Assembly (NCBI GenBank): GCA_002493905.1
Contig: DLAJ01000001.1
Coordinates: 56,421 to 63,501 of the forward strand
DNA: 7,081 bases
Direction of reading: 5' to 3'
Source: Lachnospiraceae bacterium UBA7050
GTDB taxonomy: Bacteria; Bacillota; Clostridia; Lachnospirales; Lachnospiraceae
Below are positions 1 through 5,214 of the stretch, piece after piece; position 1 is the first letter of the stretch, and each line of letters starts with the position of its first letter. Position numbers and translations under genes: made by a program. Under the pieces are notes generated by a model that was not told the origin of the DNA, did not search any database, and was given only the letters and a program-made list of their open reading frames with translations.

Positions 1-55
1 GCGAGCATCGCAAACATTGGCGCATTAGCTGCCCGCAAAGAAAGGAGTTCGCAGC

Positions 56-682
56 ATGAGTGCAAAGATGACAGAGATGGAAGAAAAAAAGGTGTATGGA
101 TATATCCGGGTATCCACAAGAGAGCAGAATATGGACAGACAGAGAATCGCATTGATGAAGGCGGGAATCACGCAGAAACAAATCTATATGGACAGGCAGT
201 CCGGAAAAGATTTTGAAAGACCTCAGTATCAGAAATTGTTGAAAAAACTGGGGAAGGGCAGCGTCCTGTATATCAAATCCATTGACAGGCTTGGAAGGAA
301 TTATCATGACCTGACTGAGCAGTGGAGGATCATTACCAAGGAGAAGGGGGCTGATATTGTGGTTCTGGATATGCCGCTCCTAGACACCCGGAGAGATAAG
401 AATCTGCTGGGAACCTTTATCAGCGACATTGTGCTGGCAATGCTCAGTTATGCAGCGGAGAATGAACGGGAAAACATCAGGCAGCGTCAGGCGGAAGGAA
501 TTGCCGCTGCAAAGCTGCGGGGCGTGGCGTTTGGAAGACCCCCAAAGCCGCTTCCGGATCATTTTGCACAGGCATATCAGGCGTGGAAGTCTGGGGAAAT
601 CTGCGCTGCGGGTGCAGCAAAAGAATGTGGAATGCCGCGGTCTACCTTCCTCTATAAGGCGAAAAGATATGAAGAAAAATAA
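56..682 (+). CDS. Small serine recombinase (resolvase/invertase family), probable DNA invertase of the adjacent switch
   Basis: A 208-aa protein with the full layout of a small serine recombinase. The N-terminal catalytic domain begins GYIRVSTREQN, placing the nucleophile at Ser20 and a catalytic arginine at Arg18. The second active-site cluster is SIDRLGRN (Asp77, Arg78, Arg81). A long helix follows (about 121-150, including ENERENIRQRQAEG), then a GRPPK linker at 160-164 and a C-terminal helix-turn-helix (about 168-205, with AAKECGMPRSTFLYKAKR). Family knowledge: these enzymes cut both strands at a 2-bp crossover and invert, resolve or integrate DNA. The length matches the Hin/Gin/resolvase class, not the large serine integrases. 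I chose ATG 56 because AGGAG at 43-47 lies 8 nt upstream; ATG 68 and ATG 77 are alternatives. The stop codon (680-682) directly abuts an inverted repeat with the form of a serine recombinase site, so I infer that it flips the 683-891 segment. Whether it acts as invertase or resolvase cannot be told from sequence alone. Confidence 0.93.
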   Translation: MSAKMTEMEEKKVYGYIRVSTREQNMDRQRIALMKAGITQKQIYMDRQSGKDFERPQYQKLLKKLGKGSVLYIKSIDRLGRNYHDLTEQWRIITKEKGADIVVLDMPLLDTRRDKNLLGTFISDIVLAMLSYAAENERENIRQRQAEGIAAAKLRGVAFGRPPKPLPDHFAQAYQAWKSGEICAAGAAKECGMPRSTFLYKAKRYEEK

Positions 683-705
683 CAAAAAAGTGTACTTTTT
701 TGTGC
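683..705 (+). repeat. Left inverted repeat / putative recombinase crossover site
   Basis: The core CAAAAAAGTGTACTTTTTTG (683-702) consists of two 9-bp inverted arms around the dinucleotide GT (692-693); TGC at 703-705 extends the match to the right-hand copy to 23 bp. Symmetric half-sites around a 2-bp overlap are the expected form of a small serine recombinase site, and the asymmetric GT would set inversion polarity. The repeat starts at the base after the recombinase stop codon. Confidence 0.85.
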
Positions 706-730
706 GGGATTTCAAAAATGCCTTGTAATC

Positions 731-759
731 AAAATAACAGATATTCTTATTTGTGTCAA
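731..759 (-). promoter_or_regulatory. Strong sigma-A-type promoter inside the invertible segment, facing left
   Basis: Read on the minus strand: a perfect -35 box TTGACA (plus-strand 754-759), a 17-bp spacer (737-753), and -10 TATTTT (731-736) preceded by TG plus one base, which makes an extended -10. This is the best promoter match in the left third of the window. Transcription would start near 724 and run through the left repeat into the antisense strand of the recombinase gene. After inversion it would drive the secreted-protein gene at 940. Confidence 0.7.
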
Positions 760-796
760 CCATGAACTTTGTATTTTCCCGTGTTTTCTCTGTAGT

Positions 797-825
797 TTGC
801 CGCATATTTTTCAAAGCTTTGTTAT
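797..825 (+). promoter_or_regulatory. Weak rightward promoter candidate inside the invertible segment
   Basis: TTGCCG (797-802), a 17-bp spacer and TGTTAT (820-825), each box matching consensus at 4 of 6 positions. It points at the secreted-protein gene in the present orientation. It is much weaker than the opposing promoter at 731-759 and may be chance in AT-rich DNA. If real, it would supply basal expression now, or serve the opposite direction after inversion. Confidence 0.25.
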
Positions 826-868
826 CCGGGTATCCAATTTGTTTCGAATTGTTGAGAGGCGTCTGCCT

Positions 869-891
869 GCACAAAAAAGTACACTTTTTTG
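869..891 (-). repeat. Right inverted repeat / putative recombinase crossover site
   Basis: The exact reverse complement of 683-705 over 23 bp. The core at 872-891 has 9-bp inverted arms around AC (881-882), which is GT on the minus strand. The two sites are therefore in inverted orientation by their central dinucleotide, the arrangement that yields inversion and not deletion. It lies 48 bp upstream of the start codon at 940. Confidence 0.85.
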
Positions 892-939
892 GCGGAAAGA
901 AAAAAGATCAAAAGAATAAGGTAAAGGAGAGCAAAAACA

Positions 940-1815
940 ATGAGAGAAAAGATGAAAAAATGGGCGGCAGTGCTCGCTATGGCGCTTCTTTGTGTGGGAG
1001 CGGCAGGGATGGCGGCACCGATGCAGGTCATGGCGGCTGAGGAGACGGAGCTGACAACGGTGGTGACAACACAGCGCTGCAGTATCTGGAGCGCGCCCGC
1101 AACGACAGAGGAAAACAGGGTAAAGTATGTGGATGCCGGGTATCAGATCACGATATATCCCGAAGTGATTGAAAGTGAATTGGGAGACGGTAAGACCTTT
1201 TACCGAACCATGAAAGGCGCTTATGTGCTTTGCAGATGTGTAGAAGGTGCGGGGATCGGAACAGAAAGTGAAGCACAAAACGAGAACCCCTCTGTGCCGG
1301 AAGACAACGGTATTTTGATACCGGCCGGGAATGTACCACGCAAAGTAACGGTTAATATTAATTATTATGTATCACATGCTGAGATATGGATTAGTTACGA
1401 GAATGATGACGGGGGAGAGCATTACTGGGGAATTTATGCGGAAGAGGAGCAGGACATACCGTCTACGGACAGTTACGGAATTACCTATCGCGGGTACATG
1501 ACGGATTACGCGAAGACTGTTGTGGCGCAGGCGGCAGCCGGAGATGCGGAAATTGCACAGCTGCTGGCGGACTATGGGAAAAAATTCCTGATATGCAACA
1601 GCACGCATATAATGGAAAGCGAGATTGTGGGAAATGAAAGTGACGTCAGCTATACCACAGGATGGGTATGGGACGATTTGGAATTTCAAAGTGGAACGGG
1701 TATCTGCATTTTGATAACTTTGTATCCGGAAAATGGGGTTGAGGATTCTGTATCTCGTTTTACAAAATGTCTGCATACTATAGCACAGTATAGTGAATGT
1801 ATAGTGAATGGCTAG
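940..1815 (+). CDS. Secreted protein of unknown function, putative target of the invertible promoter
   Basis: A 291-aa protein. It starts at ATG 940 behind AAAGGAG (923-929, 10-nt spacing). Residues 1-33 form a Sec signal peptide: basic MREKMKK, a hydrophobic core (about 8-26) and a small-residue end near VMAA, with likely cleavage at about 32-33. No lipobox, LPXTG anchor or later membrane span is seen, so it is probably released or loosely wall-associated. Residues 41-101 (CSIWSAPATTEENRVKYVDAG, later GKTFYRTMKGAYVLCRCV) resemble a bacterial SH3-like fold: a start like Rx-Gx-Ps, a middle glycine turn, and a closing G-x-Y-V strand. This is a weak visual match only. An Asn/Glu/Pro-rich linker (about 109-123) leads to a C-terminal domain (about 133-285) that I do not recognise. 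The distal C-terminus is probably altered by an 11-bp tandem duplication (1789-1810). Its expression is inferred to depend on the orientation of the 683-891 segment. Confidence 0.85.
   Translation: MREKMKKWAAVLAMALLCVGAAGMAAPMQVMAAEETELTTVVTTQRCSIWSAPATTEENRVKYVDAGYQITIYPEVIESELGDGKTFYRTMKGAYVLCRCVEGAGIGTESEAQNENPSVPEDNGILIPAGNVPRKVTVNINYYVSHAEIWISYENDDGGEHYWGIYAEEEQDIPSTDSYGITYRGYMTDYAKTVVAQAAAGDAEIAQLLADYGKKFLICNSTHIMESEIVGNESDVSYTTGWVWDDLEFQSGTGICILITLYPENGVEDSVSRFTKCLHTIAQYSECIVNG
1789..1810 (+). repeat. 11-bp tandem duplication at the 3' end of the secreted-protein gene
   Basis: TATAGTGAATG occurs twice back to back (1789-1799 and 1800-1810) within the last codons. As written, the protein ends QYSECIVNG. 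Reading through with only one copy would give QYSEWLEENFRY followed by a stop, a more plausible amphipathic end. Eleven is not a multiple of three, so gain or loss of one unit switches the C-terminus. Confidence 0.9.
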
Positions 1816-1901
1816 AAGAAAACTTTCGGTACTGAAAAGGTATTGGTATGAAAAAGAAGGAAAGGTGTTTCTTCCCATCGGATGAAACATGATGAATCAT
1901 G

Positions 1902-1936
1902 CGCCTGCTTTCATTTAGATCAGATGAAAGCGGGCG
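1902..1936 (+). terminator. Stem-loop, possible terminator of the secreted-protein gene
   Basis: A 13-bp stem (1902-1914 pairs with 1924-1936, with one G-U pair) closes a 9-nt loop about 87 nt after the stop codon. Only a poor T-tract follows (TAACTCTTTGC), so termination is plausible but may be inefficient. Confidence 0.5.
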
Positions 1937-1980
1937 TAACTCTTTGCTGCTTAATTAAAAGCGGAGGGATTATTTTTTAC

Positions 1981-2097
1981 ATGGAAGAGGCCGTGAGACC
2001 TTGCTGGAATGATATCGGAAAGAAGTTTGAAAGTTCCTTTCAAATTTCTTATTGGTGCAATATCGCAGGCATTTGCCTGCGATATGCAGGGGTATAA
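1981..2097 (+). CDS. Possible 38-aa leader ORF, doubtful
   Basis: ATG 1981 follows GGAGGG (1963-1968) with a long 12-nt spacing containing a T-tract. It encodes 38 residues (start MEEAVRPCWND, end RYAGV) that match nothing I know. It spans both hairpins upstream of the methyltransferase gene and stops just before ATG 2100. Its only support is the purine-rich Shine-Dalgarno, so it could be a leader peptide or chance. Confidence 0.15.
   Translation: MEEAVRPCWNDIGKKFESSFQISYWCNIAGICLRYAGV
2023..2047 (+). other. Stem-loop upstream of the methyltransferase gene
   Basis: An 11-bp AT-rich stem (2023-2033 with 2037-2047, one G-U pair) with a 3-nt loop TTC. Only CTTATT follows, so it is not a clear terminator. 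Together with the palindrome at 2061-2084 it makes a pair of hairpins in the 1816-2140 gap. Apart from these, the 1902-1936 stem-loop and the doubtful leader ORF, I see nothing else in that gap. Confidence 0.45.
2061..2084. promoter_or_regulatory. 24-nt perfect inverted repeat, possible operator
   Basis: TATCGCAGGC and GCCTGCGATA are exact reverse complements separated by ATTT: a 10-bp dyad with a 4-nt centre. It is not followed by T residues, so a terminator is unlikely. It overlaps the -35 region expected for the TATAAA box at 2093-2098, which fits a binding site for a dimeric regulator of the methyltransferase gene. A hairpin acting in RNA is the alternative. Confidence 0.45.
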
Positions 2098-2098
2098 A
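2070..2098 (+). promoter_or_regulatory. Possible promoter of the methyltransferase gene
   Basis: TATAAA (2093-2098, 5 of 6 consensus) has no good -35 partner. CATTTG (2070-2075) sits at 17 bp and TTTGCC (2072-2077) at 15 bp. A start near 2105 would leave a short leader containing the GAGGG at 2128-2132. The evidence is mainly the -10 box and its position. Confidence 0.3.
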
Positions 2099-2140
2099 AA
2101 TGAAAGCAAAATACTTGAGAACGGAACGAGGGCAGCGAAA

Positions 2141-3079
2141 ATGGCATGGAAAGAGATTCTTATGAAATGGAGCTTAAAAATAAAGAACAGCAGATATGTT
2201 CCGGAATCCCTGAAGCTGAAGATATTTATTTATAGAGAGAAAAAATTTTTGGACGGAATCGGAAAGGAGCAGAAGGGCCTGGAGATCGGACCGTCACATA
2301 GCCCGGTAGTTCCCAAGAAAGAAGGCTACCATGTGGAGACCGTCGACTGGCTGGATCAGGCAGGGCTAAGAGAGCATTACAAAAATGATCATGTAAATCT
2401 GGATACGATCGAGCCGGTTGATTACGTGTGGAAGGGTGGAAGCTATAGTCAGCTGATTCAAAAGAGCAACTATTATGATTATATTATTGCGTCCCATATG
2501 ATTGAACATACCACTAATTTCGCAGGGTTTCTACAGGATTGTTCGAATCTTTTGAAAAAGGATGGCATCTTAAGGCTTGCTGTTCCGGATAAGCGGTATT
2601 GCTTTGATCATTATCGTTACACGACAAGTATTGCGGAGGTTTTGAATAATGCCTGTATGCCCAATGATCTGCAGTCGGTGGGAAATGTGGCAGAGTATTA
2701 TATGAATGTAGTGCAGCGTAAGGGACAGATATCATGGAACAAACCTGCATTATCTGTTTTTGATTTTCTGATGAAACACAGGTACCGTGATTATCGGTTT
2801 ATCCATGGTAAAGGACTCATCATGGATGAGATGCGCAGGGCGTCCGAAAATCAGTATATAGACATCCACCACTATGTTTTTACACCGGCATCTTTTGAAC
2901 TGTTGATTTATGATTTGCGCGTATTAGAGGTCATTGATATGAAAATCACTCATATGTGGAATACACGCAGGAATGAGTTTATTGTCACGCTGCAGAAAAC
3001 AGAGGAAAAGGAAGAACTGGATGTTTCATATCGTCAGCAGCTATTGCGGGCTCGTGATAAACAAAATAGAATTTTCTGA
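2141..3079 (+). CDS. Class I SAM-dependent methyltransferase
   Basis: About 312 aa from ATG 2141. Motif I is KGLEIGPSHSP (about 46-55), where the acidic-Gly-Pro loop binds SAM. The acidic residue after the second strand is in HVETVDWLD (about 64-72). The core acceptor-side region is YDYIIASHMIEHT (about 112-124), followed by FLQDCSNLLKKDGILRLAVPDKRYCFD, typical of the methyltransferase type 11 group. The opening EIGPSH-x-P plus PKKEGY is typical of methyltransferases seen near cell-surface polysaccharide and glycosyltransferase genes, so the substrate may be a glycan. That is inference; no glycosyltransferase lies in this window. The start is uncertain. ATG 2141 has GAGGG 8 nt upstream; ATG 2162 also works; ATG 2084 and 2009 would add residues that look non-conserved. 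An out-of-frame ATG at 2100 opens a 21-codon ORF only. The gene converges with sigG. Confidence 0.8.
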   Translation: MAWKEILMKWSLKIKNSRYVPESLKLKIFIYREKKFLDGIGKEQKGLEIGPSHSPVVPKKEGYHVETVDWLDQAGLREHYKNDHVNLDTIEPVDYVWKGGSYSQLIQKSNYYDYIIASHMIEHTTNFAGFLQDCSNLLKKDGILRLAVPDKRYCFDHYRYTTSIAEVLNNACMPNDLQSVGNVAEYYMNVVQRKGQISWNKPALSVFDFLMKHRYRDYRFIHGKGLIMDEMRRASENQYIDIHHYVFTPASFELLIYDLRVLEVIDMKITHMWNTRRNEFIVTLQKTEEKEELDVSYRQQLLRARDKQNRIF

Positions 3080-3164
3080 ACTTTGGTACTGGCGTATAAG
3101 AGAACCGGTTTCACTGCCTGCAGCCGGATATCTGTGCGCGAAAAAGATAAAGATGGATATGGTC

Positions 3165-3219
3165 AAAAAAGGCGTATCGTAAGGAATGAAAAATTCGTTG
3201 CGACACGTCCTTTTCTTAT
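3165..3219. terminator. Bidirectional intrinsic terminator between the methyltransferase gene and sigG
   Basis: GGCGTATCG (3171-3179) pairs with CGACACGTCC (3201-3210), a 9-bp stem with one bulge and one G-U pair, plus an inner GAAT/ATTC pairing. The plus-strand side is followed by TTTTCTTAT (3211-3219). The minus-strand side is followed by six T residues (A-run at 3165-3170). It can therefore serve both convergent genes. Confidence 0.65.
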
Positions 3220-3238
3220 GATAAACTGTGCAATTAAT

Positions 3239-4024
3239 TTAGCTTTCCGCCAGATAATTCTGCATACTTTTTAATGCATTTTTTTCAAGACGGGATACCT
3301 GTGCCTGTGAGATGCCGATGACGTCGGCAACTTCCATTTGTGTTTTTCCCTCAAAATAGCGCATGGAAATAATCTCCCGCTCACGGTCGGACAGGCGTTT
3401 TAAGGCATCCGAGAGGGAGAGCTGCGTTACCCATGTCTCCTCCTTGTTTTTTTTATCACTGATCTGGTCCATAATATAGAGCGTGTCGCCGCCTTCCGTA
3501 TAGACGGGTTCGTACAGGCTCATTGGGCTTTGCAGCGCGTCTAAGGCATACACAATGTCTTCTTTGGAAATGCCGATCTCATCGGCGATTTCCGTGATCG
3601 TCGGTTCCTTCTGATGCTTTTTGACATAGAGCTCCTTGGCATAGATCGCCTTATAAGCGGTGTCCTTTAAGGAACGGGACACACGGATGCTGGAGGCGTT
3701 GTCGCGCAGGAAACGCCGGATTTCACCCTGTATCATGGGTACGGCATAGGTGGAGAATTTCACATTAAATGACAGATCAAAATTGTCAATTGCTTTGATC
3801 AGACCGATGCAGCCGATCTGAAAGAGGTCGTCGATGTTTTCCGCGCTGGAGGAAAAACGTTTGATGACGCTTAATACAAGACGGAGATTGCTCTCAATAA
3901 ACTTTTCTCTTGCAGCGAGATTTCCGTCTTTAATGAGTTGAAAGAGAATTTCCTGATCTTCGTTTTTTAATAACGGAAGCTTCGCGGTATTGACGCCGCA
4001 GATTTCTACTTTTCCCTGTATCAT
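3239..4024 (-). CDS. sigG: RNA polymerase sporulation sigma factor G
   Basis: A 261-aa sigma-70 family protein with the sigma-G signature N-terminus KVEICGVNTAKLPLLKN. Region 2 follows (about 36-108), including DDLFQIGCIGLIKAIDNFD for core binding and VKFSTYAVPMIQGEIRRFLRD for -10 recognition and melting. Next come IRVSRSLKDTAYKA, region 3 (about 139-190) and region 4 with the -35-binding helix-turn-helix KTQMEVADVIGISQAQVSRL (about 227-246). Length and motif order match Bacillus subtilis SigG throughout. Sigma-G directs late gene expression in the engulfed forespore, so the organism is almost certainly a spore former. The start codon is the CAT at 4022-4024 on the plus strand, preceded by AAGGACGG with about 9-nt spacing. 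The usual upstream partner sigE is absent here; the gene stands alone, divergent from rpsB. I could not find a convincing sigma-F or sigma-G promoter upstream. Confidence 0.96.
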   Translation of the reverse strand: MIQGKVEICGVNTAKLPLLKNEDQEILFQLIKDGNLAAREKFIESNLRLVLSVIKRFSSSAENIDDLFQIGCIGLIKAIDNFDLSFNVKFSTYAVPMIQGEIRRFLRDNASSIRVSRSLKDTAYKAIYAKELYVKKHQKEPTITEIADEIGISKEDIVYALDALQSPMSLYEPVYTEGGDTLYIMDQISDKKNKEETWVTQLSLSDALKRLSDREREIISMRYFEGKTQMEVADVIGISQAQVSRLEKNALKSMQNYLAES

Positions 4025-4204
4025 GCTTTGTTTCCGTCCTTTATAGTTAGTGTGAGAGATGCGGCGGTATTCTGTATGGCGGAATTGGGAAGAAAGGTTC
4101 TGCCTGCAGTTTTTTATGCCGTATCATAAGCATGGACTCAGAGCGAAGAATTATTCTTGGGAGTAACTGGTATTTTTGCGAAAGTGTTTCATGAAAAAAT
4201 GGGA

Positions 4205-4233
4205 TTGCATCATGCGTAAAACCGTGCTATAAT
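4205..4233 (+). promoter_or_regulatory. Extended -10 promoter of the rpsB-tsf operon
   Basis: A perfect TATAAT (4228-4233) is preceded by TG and one base (4225-4227), giving an extended -10. TTGCAT (4205-4210) lies 17 bp upstream as a modest -35. Transcription would start near 4240, about 127 nt before the rpsB start codon. This is the strongest plus-strand sigma-A promoter in the window, as expected for a highly expressed translation operon. Confidence 0.8.
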
Positions 4234-4239
4234 CACAGC

Positions 4240-4366
4240 GTTGCGGTATGCGCCGCAGAAGAACAGTACACCACACGCATTCGGATGCGGACGCCGGTGC
4301 TCTCATACAGGGTGGCGGATGCAGTCGAAGAATGCGGAGGAACACAAACAAAACGGAGGGAACAAC
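4240..4366 (+). other. Structured 5' leader of rpsB, candidate autoregulatory RNA
   Basis: The sigG-rpsB gap (4025-4366) has the promoter in its middle and this leader downstream; the rest (4025-4204) shows only the sigG Shine-Dalgarno and no gene. The leader contains a 5-bp hairpin near the start site (TGCGG 4242-4246 with CCGCA 4253-4257) and a hairpin CGCAT/ATGCG (4276-4280 with 4285-4289). It also has a competing long-range 7-bp pairing of CGCATTC (4276-4282) with GAATGCG (4330-4336), just before GGAGG (4336-4340). S2 represses its own leader in Escherichia coli; a similar role here is inference from these alternative pairings. Confidence 0.4.
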
Positions 4367-5134
4367 ATGAGCGTAATTTCAATGAAGCAGTTACTGGAGG
4401 CAGGCGTCCATTTCGGACACCAGACAAGAAGATGGAACCCGAAAATGGCTCCCTATATCTTCACAGAGAGAAACGGCATCTACATTATCGACTTACAGAA
4501 GTCCGTCGGCAAAGTGGATGAGGCTTACAAGGCAGTTTCCGAGATCGCAGCACAGGGCGGAACGATTCTGTTTGTCGGCACAAAGAAGCAGGCGCAGGAT
4601 GCGGTAAAGACCGAGGCAGAGCGCTGCGGTATGTTCTATGTCAATGAAAGATGGCTTGGCGGTATGCTGACAAACTTTAAGACAATTCAGTCCCGTATCG
4701 CAAAGTTAAAGAAGATTGAGACAATGTCTGAAGACGGAACATTTGACGTGCTTCCGAAAAAAGAGGTCATTGCGTTAAAGAAAGAATGGGAAAAATTAGA
4801 GAAGAACCTTGGCGGTATCAAGGATATGAAGAAGCTTCCCGATGCAATCTTTATTGTGGACCCGAAGAAAGAGAGAATCTGTGTGCAGGAAGCGCATGCA
4901 CTCGGCATCCCTCTGATCGGTATCGCCGATACGAACTGCGATCCTGAGGAATTAGATTACGTTATTCCGGGAAATGATGACGCGATCAGGGCCGTAAAAC
5001 TGATCGTATCCAAGATGGCTGATGCCGTGATCGAGGCAAATCAGGGAGAAGCGGTTTACACGGAGGCTGAGATGGCAGCAGCGGAAGGCGAAGCTGAGGA
5101 CATTGAGGAAGTTGTAGAGAACGAGGAAGCATGA
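4367..5134 (+). CDS. rpsB: 30S ribosomal protein S2
   Basis: A 255-aa protein and a full-length S2. The N-terminus MSVISMKQLLEAGVHFGHQT and the following RRWNPKMAPYIFTERNGIYIIDL are diagnostic. Further S2 blocks are FVGTKKQAQDAV, NERWLGGMLTNFKTIQSRI, LPDAIFIVDPKKE and IPLIGIADTNCDP. S2 binds the 30S subunit late in assembly, at the body-head junction near S1 or the Shine-Dalgarno region. The coiled-coil insertion (about 105-150) is present. The C-terminus carries a Glu/Ala-rich acidic tail (last ~30 residues), common in Clostridia and probably disordered. ATG 4367 follows GGAGGG (4355-4360) with 6-nt spacing; upstream in-frame codons (from 4241) belong to the leader. It is the first gene of the operon with tsf. 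Confidence 0.97.
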   Translation: MSVISMKQLLEAGVHFGHQTRRWNPKMAPYIFTERNGIYIIDLQKSVGKVDEAYKAVSEIAAQGGTILFVGTKKQAQDAVKTEAERCGMFYVNERWLGGMLTNFKTIQSRIAKLKKIETMSEDGTFDVLPKKEVIALKKEWEKLEKNLGGIKDMKKLPDAIFIVDPKKERICVQEAHALGIPLIGIADTNCDPEELDYVIPGNDDAIRAVKLIVSKMADAVIEANQGEAVYTEAEMAAAEGEAEDIEEVVENEEA

Positions 5135-5150
5135 GAAATGCTACAGTGAT

Positions 5151-5169
5151 ATGCCGCCGATGGCGGTAT
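5151..5169 (+). other. Intergenic stem-loop between rpsB and tsf
   Basis: An 8-bp GC-rich stem (ATGCCGCC 5151-5158 with GGCGGTAT 5162-5169, one G-U pair) and a 3-nt loop lie 16 nt after the rpsB stop. No T-tract follows, so it is not a full terminator. It may tune the S2 to EF-Ts ratio by attenuation, RNA processing or stabilisation. Confidence 0.5.
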
Positions 5170-5214
5170 CAAAGTGCTGAATGAGAGAATTTGGAAAGGC
5201 AGGTTAATAATAGA

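Larger units (their letters stand above)
683..891. promoter_or_regulatory. Putative invertible promoter segment (phase-variation switch)
   Basis: A 209-bp segment bounded by perfect 23-bp inverted repeats. It lies between a serine recombinase gene and the start of a secreted-protein gene. It carries no convincing gene, is AT-rich, and contains a near-consensus sigma-A promoter on the minus strand (731-759). Inversion about the two crossover dinucleotides maps position x to 1574-x. This would place the -35 box at 815-820 and the -10 box at 838-843 on the plus strand, giving transcription into the gene at 940 with an untranslated leader of about 90 nt. As written, the promoter faces away, so this is read as the OFF state. 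The geometry (repeats of about 20 bp, spacer of 163 bp, recombinase alongside) matches known invertible promoters of gut Firmicutes and Bacteroides. The inversion itself is inferred, not seen. Confidence 0.75.

Noticed and set aside
103..836. A 14-bp direct repeat TATCCGGGTATCCA at 103-116 (in the recombinase gene) and 823-836 (in the invertible segment).
   Set aside because: It is short enough to occur by chance in 7 kb, the flanks do not match, and the first copy is explained by the conserved YIRVS codons. There is no sign of a recombinase gene fragment around the second.
380..874. A minus-strand open frame of 164 codons across the recombinase 3' end and the switch.
   Set aside because: It overlaps a well-supported gene antisense, its residues resemble no protein, and it runs through the crossover site and promoter.
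2100..2165. A 21-codon ORF starting at ATG 2100 behind AGGGGT.
   Set aside because: It is out of frame with the methyltransferase, very short and has no recognisable content; it may be a chance ATG in the leader.
4146..4158. A 13-nt palindrome AAGAAT-T-ATTCTT in the sigG-rpsB gap.
   Set aside because: It is short and AT-rich, has no partner site, and there is no link to either promoter; chance is likely.
4025..4204. A sigma-F or sigma-G promoter for sigG on the minus strand.
   Set aside because: GCATA-like and CATAC-like motifs occur, but none pairs with a proper partner box at the right spacing.
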